NCBI GenBank assembly: GCA_031761405.1 | Contig: JASEVX010000082.1 | Coordinates: 64,501 to 128,500 of the forward strand | Source of the DNA: Serripes groenlandicus | Lineage: Eukaryota > Mollusca > Bivalvia > Cardiida > Cardiidae | Direction of reading: 5' to 3' | DNA: 64,000 nucleotides | Shown: one piece after another, positions 12,356-23,144 of the stretch | Numbering within the stretch: the stretch's first letter is position 1 | How the letters are laid out: every line of letters begins with the position of its first letter | Position numbers and translations under genes: made by a program | Notes under the pieces: model-generated | The model's input: the letters and a program-made list of their open reading frames with translations, nothing else | Told to the model about the DNA's origin: nothing | Databases searched by the model: none

Positions 12356-12757
12356 TTTGATTCTAAGACTTGAATCATACCAACTTTTTGTCTTGATTCA
12401 TATTCGTAACAAAAAAAATATTTGTAATATTACAAATAGTACGTTACAAGAATTATCCAGTGAACATGCATTATAAGGTATGTGTAAAACGATGCAATAG
12501 GATTTCAACTTTCATACTCATGATCGCGTTGATATAGCCTAGCCCTTTCATATATACGGCTACCTCTGCAGCAGACGACTTTAGACTTCGAGTTATCGCG
12601 AGTCCGCTGTTCTTGAATATACAAGGAATCATTTAATGAAATCAAAGGTGTCTCAGAATTAAACCCAATATAAAGGATTAGAGAAATGAGCGTCGTATTT
12701 CTTAACAATACTTTCTTGGTCAGATGTGACAACTGTGTTATCAATCTCACGATTTTA

Positions 12758-12961
12758 CCCTTTCCCACATACATCGAATCTGCACCAGACGACTATCAGA
12801 ACATATAGGCTAAATATATATATTTTTTAAAACGGAAGAAAGTTGAAAACATTGTGGCAGAATGAGACTTACTCGTTCTGGGTAATCTCCCCTTTTGCCA
12901 CAATGTTTTCAAAAGACGGCAGCAGCAGAGGCCCCAGAAAGCGCTTATATGTGAGAAAGGG
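12758..12961. mobile_element. CCCTTT-family MITE, well-preserved ends
   Basis: The left end is CCCTTTCCCACATAC and the right end is TATGTGAGAAAGGG, followed by TTAA. The inner arms carry GAAAACATTGTGGCA and TGCCACAATGTTTTC, also inverted. No coding capacity. The orthologous copy is at 29,264-29,468, so the insertion predates the duplication. Confidence 0.75.
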
Positions 12962-13009
12962 TTAACCGCCATAACTCAATTATATACCCAATTCCCCAAA
13001 CATATTTAC

Positions 13010-13146
13010 CTTTTTCACATGATCCAGTTGTACTAACTATCATAAGAAGTGAGTACGACATGACATGCGTATAAACTGTAGCTGATTTGACCCCACAGTG
13101 GTTGTACACGACATCACCCAAACAGGTCAGCGTATTGTCCAGATAG
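13010..13146 (-). CDS. copy A exon 5: second module, C-terminal half
   Basis: Acceptor CTAAG before CTATCTGGAC, donor AAAAG|GTAAAT. Phase 2 in, phase 1 out. Encodes TCLGDVVYNHCG and a distal GSC. It is downstream of the stop in exon 4 but has no lesion of its own. Confidence 0.7.
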
Positions 13147-13356
13147 CTTAGAATACAATGTACATAGAAAATCAACTTCTATTATTTATAAGACTGCTAT
13201 TAATAATGTCATTTCTTAATCGGAAACCAAATCTTCCAAGAACATAATTTCAGAAACTTGTAAATCGCAATAAGCGTCGAGTAATACAAATGAAAAACAC
13301 TATTATCAGGATAAGGTCAACGCTTGAGGTTTAACTAAATAATAACTGGTACAACA

Positions 13357-13429
13357 TTAGAATAAATGACATATTATTGATGCACAATAGAGGTCCGAAT
13401 GTTCACGGTTCGCAAATAGCTCGGATCGC
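13357..13429 (-). other. candidate alternative terminal exon (copy A)
   Basis: An acceptor TTGTATTCAG is followed by 73 bases. In the phase left by exon 4 these encode RSELFANREHSDLY and a short tail, ending in TAA. The same length and stop are present in copy B (29,918-29,990). Use of this exon is unproven. Confidence 0.35.
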
Positions 13430-13754
13430 CTGAATACAAATTCAAATACCAACGACATTTACAATGCGCTGTAAAGTCTTTCAGCGCCAATGTTATCATT
13501 GGGGTTAATGCAAACAATACAGATTCAGGTGAGTCAGTTCGTGAAATCAGTATGGTTTGCTCTTTGTTATCAATATATTTTAGAACAATGAAGTCAACCG
13601 ATTTTAAACGTCCTTGATTGGTTGACAGATTGGAGTTGAACTCCGTTTTCAACAGTTTTTCAGTCACATCACGTCGCCTAGTTCACCTACTCATGTGCTG
13701 CTTTAAAAAGGGAATTCGGCGCAGAAATAGTTTAAATCGTAAAAGAATACTTAC

Positions 13755-13863
13755 GCGCAAAGTTTAGGAATACTGTATTGGGTCAGGCTATATTCTTCTT
13801 GACATTGAATTGCTCCGTTTAGCACATACCCCGTGTTTCAACAGTCGGAATATCGGACAATAT
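13755..13863 (-). pseudogene. copy A exon 4 with in-frame TGA
   Basis: Acceptor ACTTCAG, donor GCGC|GTAAGT; 109 nt as in copy B. The frame reads through DIVRYSDC and then hits TGA at 13,838-13,840, where copy B encodes Trp. The remaining codons of the exon stay open (QCQEEYSLTQY). Confidence 0.75.
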
Positions 13864-14106
13864 CTGAAGTTAGATGATGAGACGAATAATGTGACATATG
13901 ATAAATAATTAACAAAGCAAGGGTTGTTAAATCGTACAGACATACTTTACTTACATCTGGATTGAGAACATTCACCACTAGGGTGTAGGGAGGCTTAATC
14001 ATTCGAACGTCAGACATTCGAATACACAATGCCGTGTCCAAAAGAAGGAGGATATTGATATTGAACATGGAGAACTATTTCACATTGTATTTCAAATGCT
14101 ATTGTG

Positions 14107-14128
14107 TGCAAAAAAAAAAAAAAAAAAA
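14107..14128. repeat. poly(A) tract
   Basis: A run of about 20 A within intron 3 of copy A. Copy B has TTTTTTAATTACG at the corresponding place. Confidence 0.85.
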
Positions 14129-14297
14129 ATGAATCATTTGAGGAAAATACCTCTTAACTTTCTTAAGCAAATATGTCGATTTAACCACTTTCATTTGACT
14201 CGCAGTATATGTTTCGTATTCAAAAATAACATTTTATTCGATATACCCAGAAATAATATATTTTATATATATTTTTATAAACTGTTGATAATTCTAC

Positions 14298-14425
14298 CTG
14301 CTCGCTCAGTGTTACAGATGTAGGCGTACATATCCTTTAAATAGGACAACACCCTTGTCAATCCATTGTCAAAGTCACATTGCGAATCGAACGTGTCCAA
14401 ACATTGCTTAAAAGTCTGGAACGGC
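14298..14425 (-). CDS. copy A exon 3: first module, C-terminal half
   Basis: Acceptor GTTTCCAG, donor GCAG|GTAGAA, 128 nt, phase 2 in and 1 out. Encodes FKQCLDTFDSQC and later AYICN, the C-x7-C...C pattern seen in copy B. Confidence 0.75.
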
Positions 14426-14519
14426 CTGGAAACATATACAGGAAGAAGCTTTGAATAAATAAACAAGAGGCCATGTATCAATCTACTGCCATAAGATGAA
14501 ACAAACATTGCCCTTGTTG

Positions 14520-14735
14520 GCATATATGTCTTTTATTAGAGGGTCACCATAATAACGTTTCTATGAACGCATTATTAAAAGAACATTGAGAAAATGCTTG
14601 CTATAAAGTTTTATCAGAACAAGCACAGTAGTAACTGAGGAGAAGTCGTTTGAAGTTATCATTGAACGCACGGACGGACGGCAGAAAATGCGCCCTGACT
14701 TAAGCTCGGCTGACCTTTAGCAAGTAGAGCTAAAC
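14520..14735 (+). mobile_element. 3' end fragment of a GCTCACC-ended repeat element
   Basis: AGAGGGTCACCATAATAACG, then GGAGAAGTCGTTTGAAG, then ACGGACGGACGG and an imperfect GACTTAAGCTCGGCTGACC...GCAAGTAGAGCTAAAC ending. This resembles the 3' part of the 4.5-5.6 and 19.5-20.4 kb elements. The copy B counterpart is at 31,165-31,375. Confidence 0.55.
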
Positions 14736-14929
14736 AAATGTTAGATACTTTACCCAAGCAAAATAAGAGACAAACACGCGGCCTGACCTGCGTAAATATT
14801 AAGCATGTATACCAGGAACCATCCTGTAGAAGCGTATTTGTGGCAAGAGTTCACATTTATGCAAATGCCTGACACATATCATCATACGGGCTTTAATAAA
14901 ATATATAATATAATGATATTTCATTGTTT

Positions 14930-15125
14930 GTTTGTAGTGTGTTTTATGCCACTTTCAACTATTATTTTATTCAGTTATATCAATGAGTTGCCTGGGTAAT
15001 TTCCCAATACTACTGGAAGTCAAGCAGTGAAACTCTTTTAAATCATTTTGTTTGACCGTTAGGGATCGAATTCACTACCTTCCGCATCAAGACGGATGCT
15101 CTACCTCTACATAACAGAGGCGTAT
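14930..15125 (-). mobile_element. tRNA-derived SINE, minus strand
   Basis: On the minus strand GTAGAGGTAGAGCATCCG (box-A-like) is followed by GAATTCGATCCC (box-B-like) at about 15,062-15,120. The tail runs toward lower coordinates. The orthologous copy is at 31,560-31,760. Confidence 0.7.
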
Positions 15126-15239
15126 ATATACAAGTTTGGCAGACTTTTACGTATGTTTATTTTTTGTAATAAAAGGAAACAACTAGAAAAGGCTGTTTGG
15201 AAAAAAGCATATATTTCCCCTATTTCATAGTCATAGGGA

Positions 15240-16150
15240 CATCTGCACACAAAGGCCAATCATAAGATATTCAGGGGAATTCAAGATGAATTTACACCCC
15301 ATGAAACCTTGATCTTTGATCAGGTGACCCCAAAAAGGTAGGAGTCATCTATTCATGGAATTGAATAATCTTGGTAAGTTTAAAGACTCTGGGTAAGAGG
15401 GCTCTTTGCAGAAATTTGTTTGACCTTTGACCCCTATACCAGTAGTAGTGAACTCATGGAAACAATCATCCTGTGAAGTTTGAAGACGCCGTGCCAAACG
15501 GTTTTTAAGATATTGAGCACAAACAAATTTGACCTTGACATTTACCCATTGAATCCAAAACAAGTAAGTTCTTAATATATTGAGCACAAACAGATTTGAC
15601 CTTTACAGCCCCTATGACCTTGGTATTTGATCTGTTGACGTCAGAACAAAAAAGAGGCACCTACTCATATAGTCCAATCATTATGTGAGGTGTGAAGACT
15701 CTGAGACCACGGGTTATTTAGCGAAAACGGAATTGACCATTATGGCAACTGTGACCCAGTGATCATCATAAACAAAAGTCTTCAAATATCTTATCAACAT
15801 ATTTGAAGACTTCGAAACATATGGTTCTTGCACGAGGTATTGAGCAGACAGGGATTTGACCTTTACAGCCCCTGTGACCTTAATTTTCGACAGAGTGACC
15901 AAAACAACAGGGATCACTTGCTAAAAACATCAAGTCATCCTATGAAGTTTGAAGACTGGGATAAAAGGTGTTTGAGCGTAAACAGATTTTGGCCTGTAAG
16001 CCAATTTGACATTGACTTTTGATCCGGTGACCCCAAAAACACAAAAGGGATCATCTACTTGATTAGACCAATCACACTATGACGTGTGAAATCTCTAGGT
16101 TCTATGGAACTCCTTTGTCATGGACGGACTGATGGAAAGGACATAAACAA
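15240..16150 (+). repeat. diverged ~150-bp tandem repeats of a common bivalve type
   Basis: Recurring GTGAAGTTTGAAGACTCTG-like boxes at about 15,373, 15,472, 15,685, 15,940 and 16,083 alternate with TTGACCTTTACAGCCCCTGT and GTGACCCCAAAA-type boxes. The block ends in GGACGGACTGATGG and a purine run. Relative to copy B, 15,780-16,030 is inverted (B: 32,000-32,240). Confidence 0.75.
15776..15812. repeat. 14-bp perfect hairpin at an inversion junction
   Basis: AAGTCTTCAAATAT (15,776-15,789) and ATATTTGAAGACTT (15,799-15,812) with a 9-base loop. Sequence to the right matches copy B in reverse orientation, so the hairpin sits at a rearrangement boundary. Confidence 0.8.
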
Positions 16151-16687
16151 AGGCGGGGGAGTTGACATAGTTATTATAATTTTGCCTATAAAATGGACCT
16201 GTCACTAAAACACTGACATCAGAGATTTTGCGATAATCGAGCATGTCTTGCTTGTAAATACATAATTATAGCTATTGTTAATCAGCATAACTAACATATG
16301 TCGAGTACCATTGTGAACATTGTATTCCGTTTAACGTGTGTAACGGTAGGGGCAACAAGTATCTGACTTTACGTCAAAACATTTATCTTTGTATTTGTGC
16401 GGATGGTTACGGTTATTACTCATCTGTGAATGTACACATACATATTGACTGTTTACACATACGACAAGTTCAATTTAACCTTCTACAGGCGTCGTTTGTT
16501 GTTGCTTCTGCAGCAGCAGACAACGTTTGAAATGAGGAACACATTCAAGATGAGCAATTTATCCTCATAACTTATAATCTTTATTGTCAGTATTTAACTA
16601 ACAGTTCTTAGATTTGTTCAAAGCAAGCGTCATATCTAATCTTAACATCAGGTAAGCGATTAACACACCAAAGAATGATATACTTAC

Positions 16688-16838
16688 GTGCAAATTAAGT
16701 CAATTCTTTCTGCAGACTGTAAGCTATTCAGAACGGACATGTCCTGTGACGACACGCCTCCAGAGAAGCCCAATTCATTCAGAAATGTTTGCTGGCATTG
16801 TAGGATGCTACTTGTGTCACAAGCCAATGAAGACTCGG
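16688..16838 (-). CDS. copy A exon 2: signal-peptide end and first module
   Basis: Acceptor TTTTTATAG before CCGAGTC, donor TTTGCAC|GTAAGT, phase 1 in and 2 out, 151 nt (one codon shorter than copy B). Encodes SSLACDTSSILQCQQTF and ends at a third cysteine. Flanking intron text is conserved with copy B. Confidence 0.8.
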
Positions 16839-16888
16839 CTATAAAAAAAAATATTGGAATCACAATACAGTGGCCTCGCGGCAACTTT

Positions 16889-16952
16889 CACTGTTTCCTG
16901 ACATTTCAGCATAGCTATTGTGTCACAAGCCAATGTAGAAGTGCTGCTATAC
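16889..16952 (-). repeat. partial duplicate of exon 2 in intron 1 (copy A)
   Basis: On the minus strand TTGGCTTGTGACACAA, then GCTATGCTGAAATGTCAG, mirrors exon 2 about 55 bases further along. The frame is not kept between copies A and B, so it looks like a dead exon fragment. Confidence 0.55.
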
Positions 16953-17059
16953 TGTCATCAAAAGATAGATCCGTTCTCGGAAAGAGTTTCTATATAACCA
17001 TGTATTCGAGTTTCATATGTTTTGCTTGGGCAAAGACGAATCCTGAGATTTTGTGAAAT

Positions 17060-17850
17060 ATTAGTAGATTACAAATTAAGTGTATCACAAGAACAGTTCC
17101 CTGTATTTGTTTACAATTTTTGCGATATGTCATTCAAATTGCAGAACAAAAACGATGAATACGTTTGTATAATGCAGTAGAGGTTATGTTAGACGATCGT
17201 ATTCTTTCAACCAAAATGATATTGGTCACGTCAGACGAAACCTACGGAAGCCATGGAGGGACATTTGTTACATATTATTTGTTTGTTATAAACTATTATT
17301 TATAACTTGTAATTTATAACTTATTGGTTAAACTTATAATTTATAACTTATGCTCACGTACTCTTTACGGCAATAAATCGTGTTGTGCAGAGGGTGCATT
17401 TGTAAAAAGGTAAGAACTATTTTATTGACCCTGTATGCGATTAATTAATTGAAATAACAAATCTATCATGATTAAATGAGTGTATATTCTCGTTTTCAAG
17501 AACCATATTCTACACGAAATACGCGTTAAGTTTTCTCATTGTATTTACGTAGTCGTCAATGTAATTGGTATAATCAGCTGCTATGCACACACTTGAAAAA
17601 TGATGTATGAACCTTTAATTAGTATTTTCTATATAAAGATCCGAATAGTTCGTTGTTATTGTTGCATTGGACCATATTCGAATTCAACCGATATTATACA
17701 GCCTTTTAAAGTCACCTAAAAGGTTTTTTCTCGTGATTCACATCCCTGAACTCAGGAAGCGTGTATTATGGCATTCGTTTGTAAATAGATCGGGACTGCT
17801 ATTGGCTAGAATCAGGATTTAGAGATAAAATGAAGGGGCGGATGTTATAA
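17060..17850. other. intronic DNA, no gene recognised
   Basis: Within intron 1 of copy A. Between 17,265 and 17,345 short repeats of TTATAACTTRTAATTTATAA occur. Nothing else is recognisable. Confidence 0.5.
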
Positions 17851-18080
17851 CCTTATAAAGCTGGGGATGTTAAAATTAGAAGAACACTAGTTGTCTCTGT
17901 TAATGTCTGTAAAAGTAGTTCTTCTTTATTTGCAGGACGCCAATTTAACAATGTTTTGAGGGCTTTTATTTTGTCTACGTTGGTTGTTTTGCTGTTGGAA
18001 ATAAAGTCTTCCGGAGCTGTAGTACCCTTTTGAATTGGAAAGACAAAGTGCACTATCGAGACTGATCACCGAGCACTTTA

Positions 18081-19141
18081 ATGCTAGATTTAAGTACTTT
18101 GAACAACATTAATATAAGTATTCGAGATTTGAAGCGCATATTGATGACGAACAACTTGAGTCGTCGAAACGATGTGAATACAACGATGAAAGACGTGGAA
18201 TACCTTATCAGGAAAGAAGTTCAACTCAGTGGACAATGTATTGGCTATAGCAGTATGTGGCAACGTTTAATACACGATTATAACATACAAGTTAAAAGAA
18301 ATAACGATATGAGGTTGATAAAAGAAGTTGATCCAGAAGGTTTTTCTTTACGCAAAGCTCATAGGCTGCAGGGAAGTCGGCACTGTGTGCATGGTCCTAA
18401 TAACGTTTGGCATGTAGACGGATATGATAAACTGAAACCATTTGGTCTATGCATTCATGGATCGATGGACGGATATAGCCGACGAATAATGTGGTTAGAG
18501 GTTGAAGCAAGTAACAACAATCCTTAATGCATCGCATATTATTATCTGGAAACAGTTAAAAGTATAAAGTATGCTCCAAGGATTCTCCGAACTGATTTTG
18601 GTACTGAAAACTCATCTTTTTACAACCATCGCTTTGTCGTGCGGTCACCAAGACTCAATGGCGGTAATCAAACGTTTCATGTAAGGAAAAAGCACTGAGA
18701 TTCAAATAATTGAAGCCTGATGGGGCTACCTAAGACGTCAAGGTATCCACTGATGGATACATAAACTGCAACATTTACGAGGTCGTGGTCGATTAAATGC
18801 AATTGATCCTGTTCACATAGAATGTGTACGATTTTGTCTCATGGATGTTCTGCAAGCAGAATTGGACCGGATAGTACAACATTGGAATTAACACAATATA
18901 CGCACGCAAAAGGCTAACACCGAGCTTTCATGTGGTAAACCAGATGTTTTGTATTATATTCCTGTACACTACGGTCGATATGACATGGGAAAAAATTGTT
19001 GATGAAAACTTTGCCAAGAAATGTATACTGCTCCAAAAAATAAATGGTGTGTAGAGTTTTTTAAACTGGCTTACTGCCTTAAACCAGACCTTCAGGTTCC
19101 ATGTAACGCTGACGATGGTTTCAAGTTAAACGAAGAAATTT
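18081..19141 (+). pseudogene. transposon-type integrase (DDE/rve core) pseudogene
   Basis: The frame opens at 18,081 (ATG) with a degenerate helix-turn-helix-like N-terminus, then EVDPEGFSLRKAHRLQG and HGPNNVWHVDGYDKLKPFG (first catalytic Asp, about 18,400-18,445). After a TAA at 18,525 the same frame continues to RILRTDFGTENS (second Asp, about 18,588). After a frame change comes IIEA-stop-WGYLRRQG (Glu, about 18,705-18,745), followed by AIDPVHIECVRFCLMDVLQA. D, D and E are all traceable, but stops and frameshifts kill the gene. This is the integrase-core family found as many uncharacterised proteins in fish and invertebrates; the parent transposon class is not decided here. It lies in intron 1 of copy A and is absent from copy B. 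Confidence 0.8.
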
Positions 19142-19254
19142 AAGGCCATATACATTGATAGTTCAATTCTAAGGCATCTCCTTGTTCGTGTTCCCCTCTC
19201 TTGTGCATTGACCACGATTTTTTTTATCTCAAGGGTATGCAATGTCTCTGTGCA

Positions 19255-19395
19255 AGTACTGTTACATTTCTTATATATCCAGTTGCATGACATCGGACCA
19301 GTAGAGAAGAAGATTTGAAAGGATGCCGGATGCCGGACGCCGGACGCCGGACGACGGACGGTAGGTGAATTAAATAGCTCAGGTGAGCTAAAAAT
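19255..19395 (+). mobile_element. 3' fragment of GCTCACC-ended element with 8-bp GC-rich repeats
   Basis: GAAGAAGATTTGAAAGGATG leads into five or six 8-bp units of the CCGGACG type (19,320-19,362), then TAGCTCAGGTGAGCTA. Same ending as the element at 4.5-5.6 kb. Confidence 0.6.
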
Positions 19396-19544
19396 GACAA
19401 GGCTAGCTAGCCCCAGTCCATGCAGACCATATTTCAACCAATCAATATTGCTTGAGCAATTTTGCAAACAAAGGAACATGTCTATCAAATTATCATGAAA
19501 ACAGACAAGTATATTTAGAGGAAAATAAGAGGGTCATGATAGCA

Positions 19545-20370
19545 CTATATCGCTCACCTGATTTAATTGAACTTCAATATTTTTCAAAGTCTTTACTCTA
19601 TAATTATAAAGTAAACAAGCAACGCCGCCTGGTGGCCATCAGGATAATTTAAAAGAACCTTGGTAGAGGGTCACTGTAAGAACAGGTGTGCCAAATAATT
19701 TTATAGTTTTCACTGTATATACATATAAGGAAAACAAGCCCGCCCCCTGACGGCAATGTGTTTCATTGGGTCAAAATAATTTCAATAATCGTGGTACAGG
19801 GTCACCCAAGGAATATGTGTGATAAATTACTTTCAAATCAAGCCAGTACTTTTGTACAAGAAGATTGTTAACGTTTTTACTATATACACATATAAGGAAA
19901 CAAGCACCGCCCCTTAGAAGCCATGTTTTACATTGGATTTCAAGAATGCTACAAAGGAAACTTTGCACATATAAGGAAAACAAGCTCCGCCCCCTGGCGG
20001 CCATGTTTTTCAACGGGTCCGAATAATTTGACCAATCTTGGGAAAGGGTCACCGAAGGGACATTTGTGAAACATAATTTTAAAATTCGGCCATTTCTTTT
20101 GGACAAGAAGCTTTTTAGAGTTGTTAGCATGTCCCCTCTTCCTGATGCCGCAACTACGAAGGTTCTTTTTGAAATTAAATTATTTTATTTTTTTCGAAAG
20201 AGGATCACCTAAGGAATATTTCTATGAACTAATTTTGATTAGATTCATTGGTTTAGGAGGAGAAGTCGTTTGTTGGAAGATGTGAATGGACAGATAGACA
20301 GACAGACAGACGGACGGACAGTGATGACAAAAGCTCACCCTACAGATCGTGCTCAGGTGAGCTAAAAATC
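19545..20370 (+). mobile_element. bivalve-type non-autonomous element with inverted ends
   Basis: It starts TATCGCTCACCTG and ends GCTCAGGTGAGCTA, an inverted pair. The interior has three diverged units with AAGGAAAACAAGC, GCCCCCTGGCGGCCATGTTT and AGAGGGTCACC, followed by GACAGACAGACAGACGGACGG (about 20,290-20,320). There is no protein. It lies in intron 1 of copy A and is absent from copy B at the corresponding position. Confidence 0.7.
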
Positions 20371-20389
20371 TGACAGATTTACCCTTATC

Positions 20390-21390
20390 CCCCTCTTTGA
20401 TGCCACCCTTCTGCCATGTATTTTAATCAGTCAATATGGATTAAAATATTTTATTTTCTAGAGTTTCAATTTCATTTTTTAGTAAAGTTTCTTTCCAGTG
20501 TGTGCCCGTTTCTGTGTGTAGGATATTGTAGTTAGGCAATTCTTATATATTTCATAACGTGGGTTACATGTCTGTGTTTCATTGTTTAATTGATTCTTCC
20601 CTTGATCATATTAATATATTCATCGTGAAGTAACTGTGGATACTTTTGAAAGACTTTGTCCTCTTAAATGGTTGGTACAGTTAGTTTCAAATACACGCAA
20701 GCAACGGATCACTATAGTGTCTCTTTTGAATTTGAATGAAACATTACTTTATTAATTGTGGATTCTTCTCTTTTAAAATGTCTACTCGATCAAACTCGTT
20801 TGTAATAGTAATTACGTGTTATCTAAGTTTTTTGTTTGTATCAATTCCACCATTCCTTTTTTCCACTCCAGTATCATAATTCATTCTTCGGAACATATTC
20901 TATTTAATAGTATAAAATATTCTTTAATAACATGTGATTTCAATACTTTCATTATTTCATGAAATATATTCTTGAGATTTTACTACGCCTTCATCGTTTG
21001 TTTTGATCCACTAAAATAACGTACTCAATTCTAATCTAATGTCAATGTTTTATTCAAAGCACATACTAAGAAGGAAACTTGCAAAACACCAATCGAAAAA
21101 CTACTTTATATCCGTTTGAAGATCTGTACGTTGTATCTTTTGTTTTTAAAGCCTTTTACATTATATATGCATAGATCTTTAGAAACAATTACGGGCTATG
21201 AAATCAGTTAAAAGAATTTTACGATTCACAATCCAAGGTGTTATTATAAATGTAAAATAAAGAAAGTAAGCCTAGATAACATTACCTTGCTAAGGAATGA
21301 TTATTTAGTAAAAACGTTTTTTAAAACATTTTAAACTTACGAATATCAGTAGATATGTGTTTGTTTGAAAACATAAAATGTATAATTAAC
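20390..21390. other. conserved duplicate intron/5' region, no gene recognised
   Basis: Matches 33,720-34,980 of copy B apart from the TRIM inserted there. AT-rich intron 1 sequence. Confidence 0.6.
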
Positions 21391-21394
21391 TTAC

Positions 21395-21437
21395 CAAATA
21401 AAAATATAAAGAACAAGATACCAACGGATTCACACAT
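21395..21437 (-). CDS. copy A exon 1: start codon and signal peptide
   Basis: ATG at 21,437 begins 14 codons (MCESVGILFFIFLF) and one extra base before the donor GTAAGT. It joins exon 2 in phase 1. A conserved ACTATGATAAGAGG with a GATA-type core lies upstream in both copies, the only regulatory-looking motif I can point to. Confidence 0.75.
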
Positions 21438-21809
21438 CTTTAAACTCAGTTAAATTTTCTCAGGAAAATATCACAAACACATCTACTGCTAACGCACGCC
21501 TGATTTGATTATGCAAACACAGGTTTAATCAGGATACGAAACCTCTTATCATAGTTGACCCTGTTGACCTCAAAATGTATGAATTCGTAAACGTTTGCGA
21601 AAAAAAAATATATACAGAAAACCCGAAAATGGCTACTTAATAGTGATGACCGGAGATATATTTACAACCCCAGCACACATTCGGCCTGTTGTCAATTATT
21701 GTTTGACCGGCACAAGTTTGATTGTTTTTTATTTAAATCGATACAAGGATCCATTATATTATCACAAGTATGCAAGTATGTGCTGTCATATGAAGTAAGG
21801 GGTAAAAGC

Positions 21810-23140
21810 GGACCTTCTTCTAGGAAAACCTGATAACAGATATCCGGTGTAATGTTTTAAAATTTAAACATTTTGTTTGTTATGGTCGTTACTAAACATT
21901 ATCTCTTATCTCGGCAGTTTACTTGAGTCGAATGTTATCAATATATGCAATGTCTGTTACAGTTACAAGTATTTATTTGAAAGAATATTTCTGGAAACAC
22001 AATATAGCTTTTGTTGCTGTGAAGTAGAAGCAGTTCATTTCTCCCTTTTCATCAATTTGTCAATACTATTTCATACATATATTCCATATTATTACACTTC
22101 ACGTGACTTTGTCGTGTTAAATTCTCATATACAAATGTACTCTTAATGGGCAAATGCTTACCGTCTCACGGTGACAGTATGATTTTGACCGGTTGACATG
22201 ATACTGTGACATAGCGCGCGTCTAAACAATAGACATGTTTGGTTTACAAAGTCTGAGGTGGAAATCGCTTATAAAAATGTGTTGTAAATCTGTACCTTCC
22301 GGTGGTTGCCTTTTTTCCAAACAAAATTTGAATTATTTTTACTTCTAATGTAAACAACCTTGAAAGTTGTGTAATGTTAAAATGACTATATGTAGATTTG
22401 TTCGGTATAATATAATAAATATGGCATGGCTTCCAGTGTTACAGAACATATTGTCAACATTCGGGTAAACAATGTTAACAGTCAGACTGCAACAGTCAAT
22501 GCTTTAAAAGTGTGGCAAAAGGGCAATTGCTATTTTTTCCACAATGTTCTCAACTCTAAGTTGAATCGTAAAGATAGACTTACCATGCTATGTTTTATAA
22601 CGTCAATTAATTATCTCTTCGTATTTGTACTCAAACATGTTTTTGTTTTTGAAGTCATAATTTACATCTTTAACTTCTTTTACGCATACATGAACAACGA
22701 TACATTTTGACAAGAGGAATAACTGAGTCATTATGTTATGAAGTATTTTTCAATGCGTCTTACACAGTATTTGCTCTTGTTTTGAGTTATCGTATATTCT
22801 ATTGAACAATTGATTATTACATAGTTGTGCGAACGCGTTTTAGAGCAAAGTTAAGATCATCTGATGTATGGTAAATGTATAGTGCAATAGTCATAACTAT
22901 ACGCAGTTTAGTCCTTATTTACTTAACAAATAGTTTAACTTTTTAAGCGTCGATTTTCCAAAAGCAGACTCTCCCATAATCAAAAACGAGCGACTTCATT
23001 TTCCTTCTACAAAATGGGTTTGGGAATATTTTCATAACTATGCACACACTACTATATTACGGATGAGATAGCTCGTTTCGATCTAAATCACATGAATCTG
23101 TAGTGTTTGTAGAAACCTCAATATTGCCAATAGCTTCGCC
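21810..23140. other. spacer between duplicates, no gene recognised
   Basis: No exon or RNA gene supported. A degraded MITE arm lies at about 22,510-22,575 (GTGGCAAAAGGGCAATTGC, then CCACAATGTTCTCAAC). The ORFs here (for example 21,877-22,146 and 22,426-22,710) have AT-driven composition and no recognisable domain. Confidence 0.5.
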
Positions 23141-23144
23141 TAAC

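Larger units (their letters stand above)
10763..21437 (-). pseudogene. six-exon cysteine-rich anchored secretory protein gene, copy A, with premature stop
   Basis: Minus-strand gene. Exons: 21,395-21,437; 16,688-16,838; 14,298-14,425; 13,755-13,863; 13,010-13,146; 10,763-10,917. All splice sites are GT/AG and the intron phases (1,2,1,2,1) match copy B exactly. Exon 1 encodes the hydrophobic start of a signal peptide (MCESVGILFF). Exons 2-5 each carry three cysteines in copy B. Exon 6 encodes a hydrophobic C-terminus. Without the stop the frame would run 240 codons, but exon 4 has TGA at 13,838-13,840 (codon 116), where copy B has TGG. The AATAAA found 20 bases after the stop in copy B reads AATTAA here. 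It may be a pseudogene, or it may make a soluble one-module protein of 115 residues. The family is not recognised. Confidence 0.7.
6180..21806. repeat. segmental duplication, copy A
   Basis: This segment matches 24,280-35,385 in the same orientation. Matching landmarks include 6,393/24,739, 8,575/25,660, 10,763/28,161, 13,010/29,517, 14,298/30,946, 16,688/32,569 and 21,395/34,983. Copy A is longer because of insertions: a LINE fragment at about 7.0-8.5 kb, 9,330-10,145 with a TRIM fragment, 11,095-12,355, and 17.1-20.4 kb with an integrase pseudogene and a repeat element. The ends are approximate. Confidence 0.85.

Noticed and set aside
13374..13667. 97-codon minus-strand ORF near exon 5 of copy A
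   Set aside because: Reads across intron and SINE-like tail. Only the 73-base in-phase stretch at its end is conserved as a possible exon.
16688..17056. 122-codon plus-strand ORF
   Set aside because: It is the antisense shadow of exon 2 and the exon-2-like fragment of gene A.
17853..18053. 66-codon minus-strand ORF upstream of the integrase pseudogene
   Set aside because: Reasonable composition but no recognisable domain and no second copy in the window; left unannotated.
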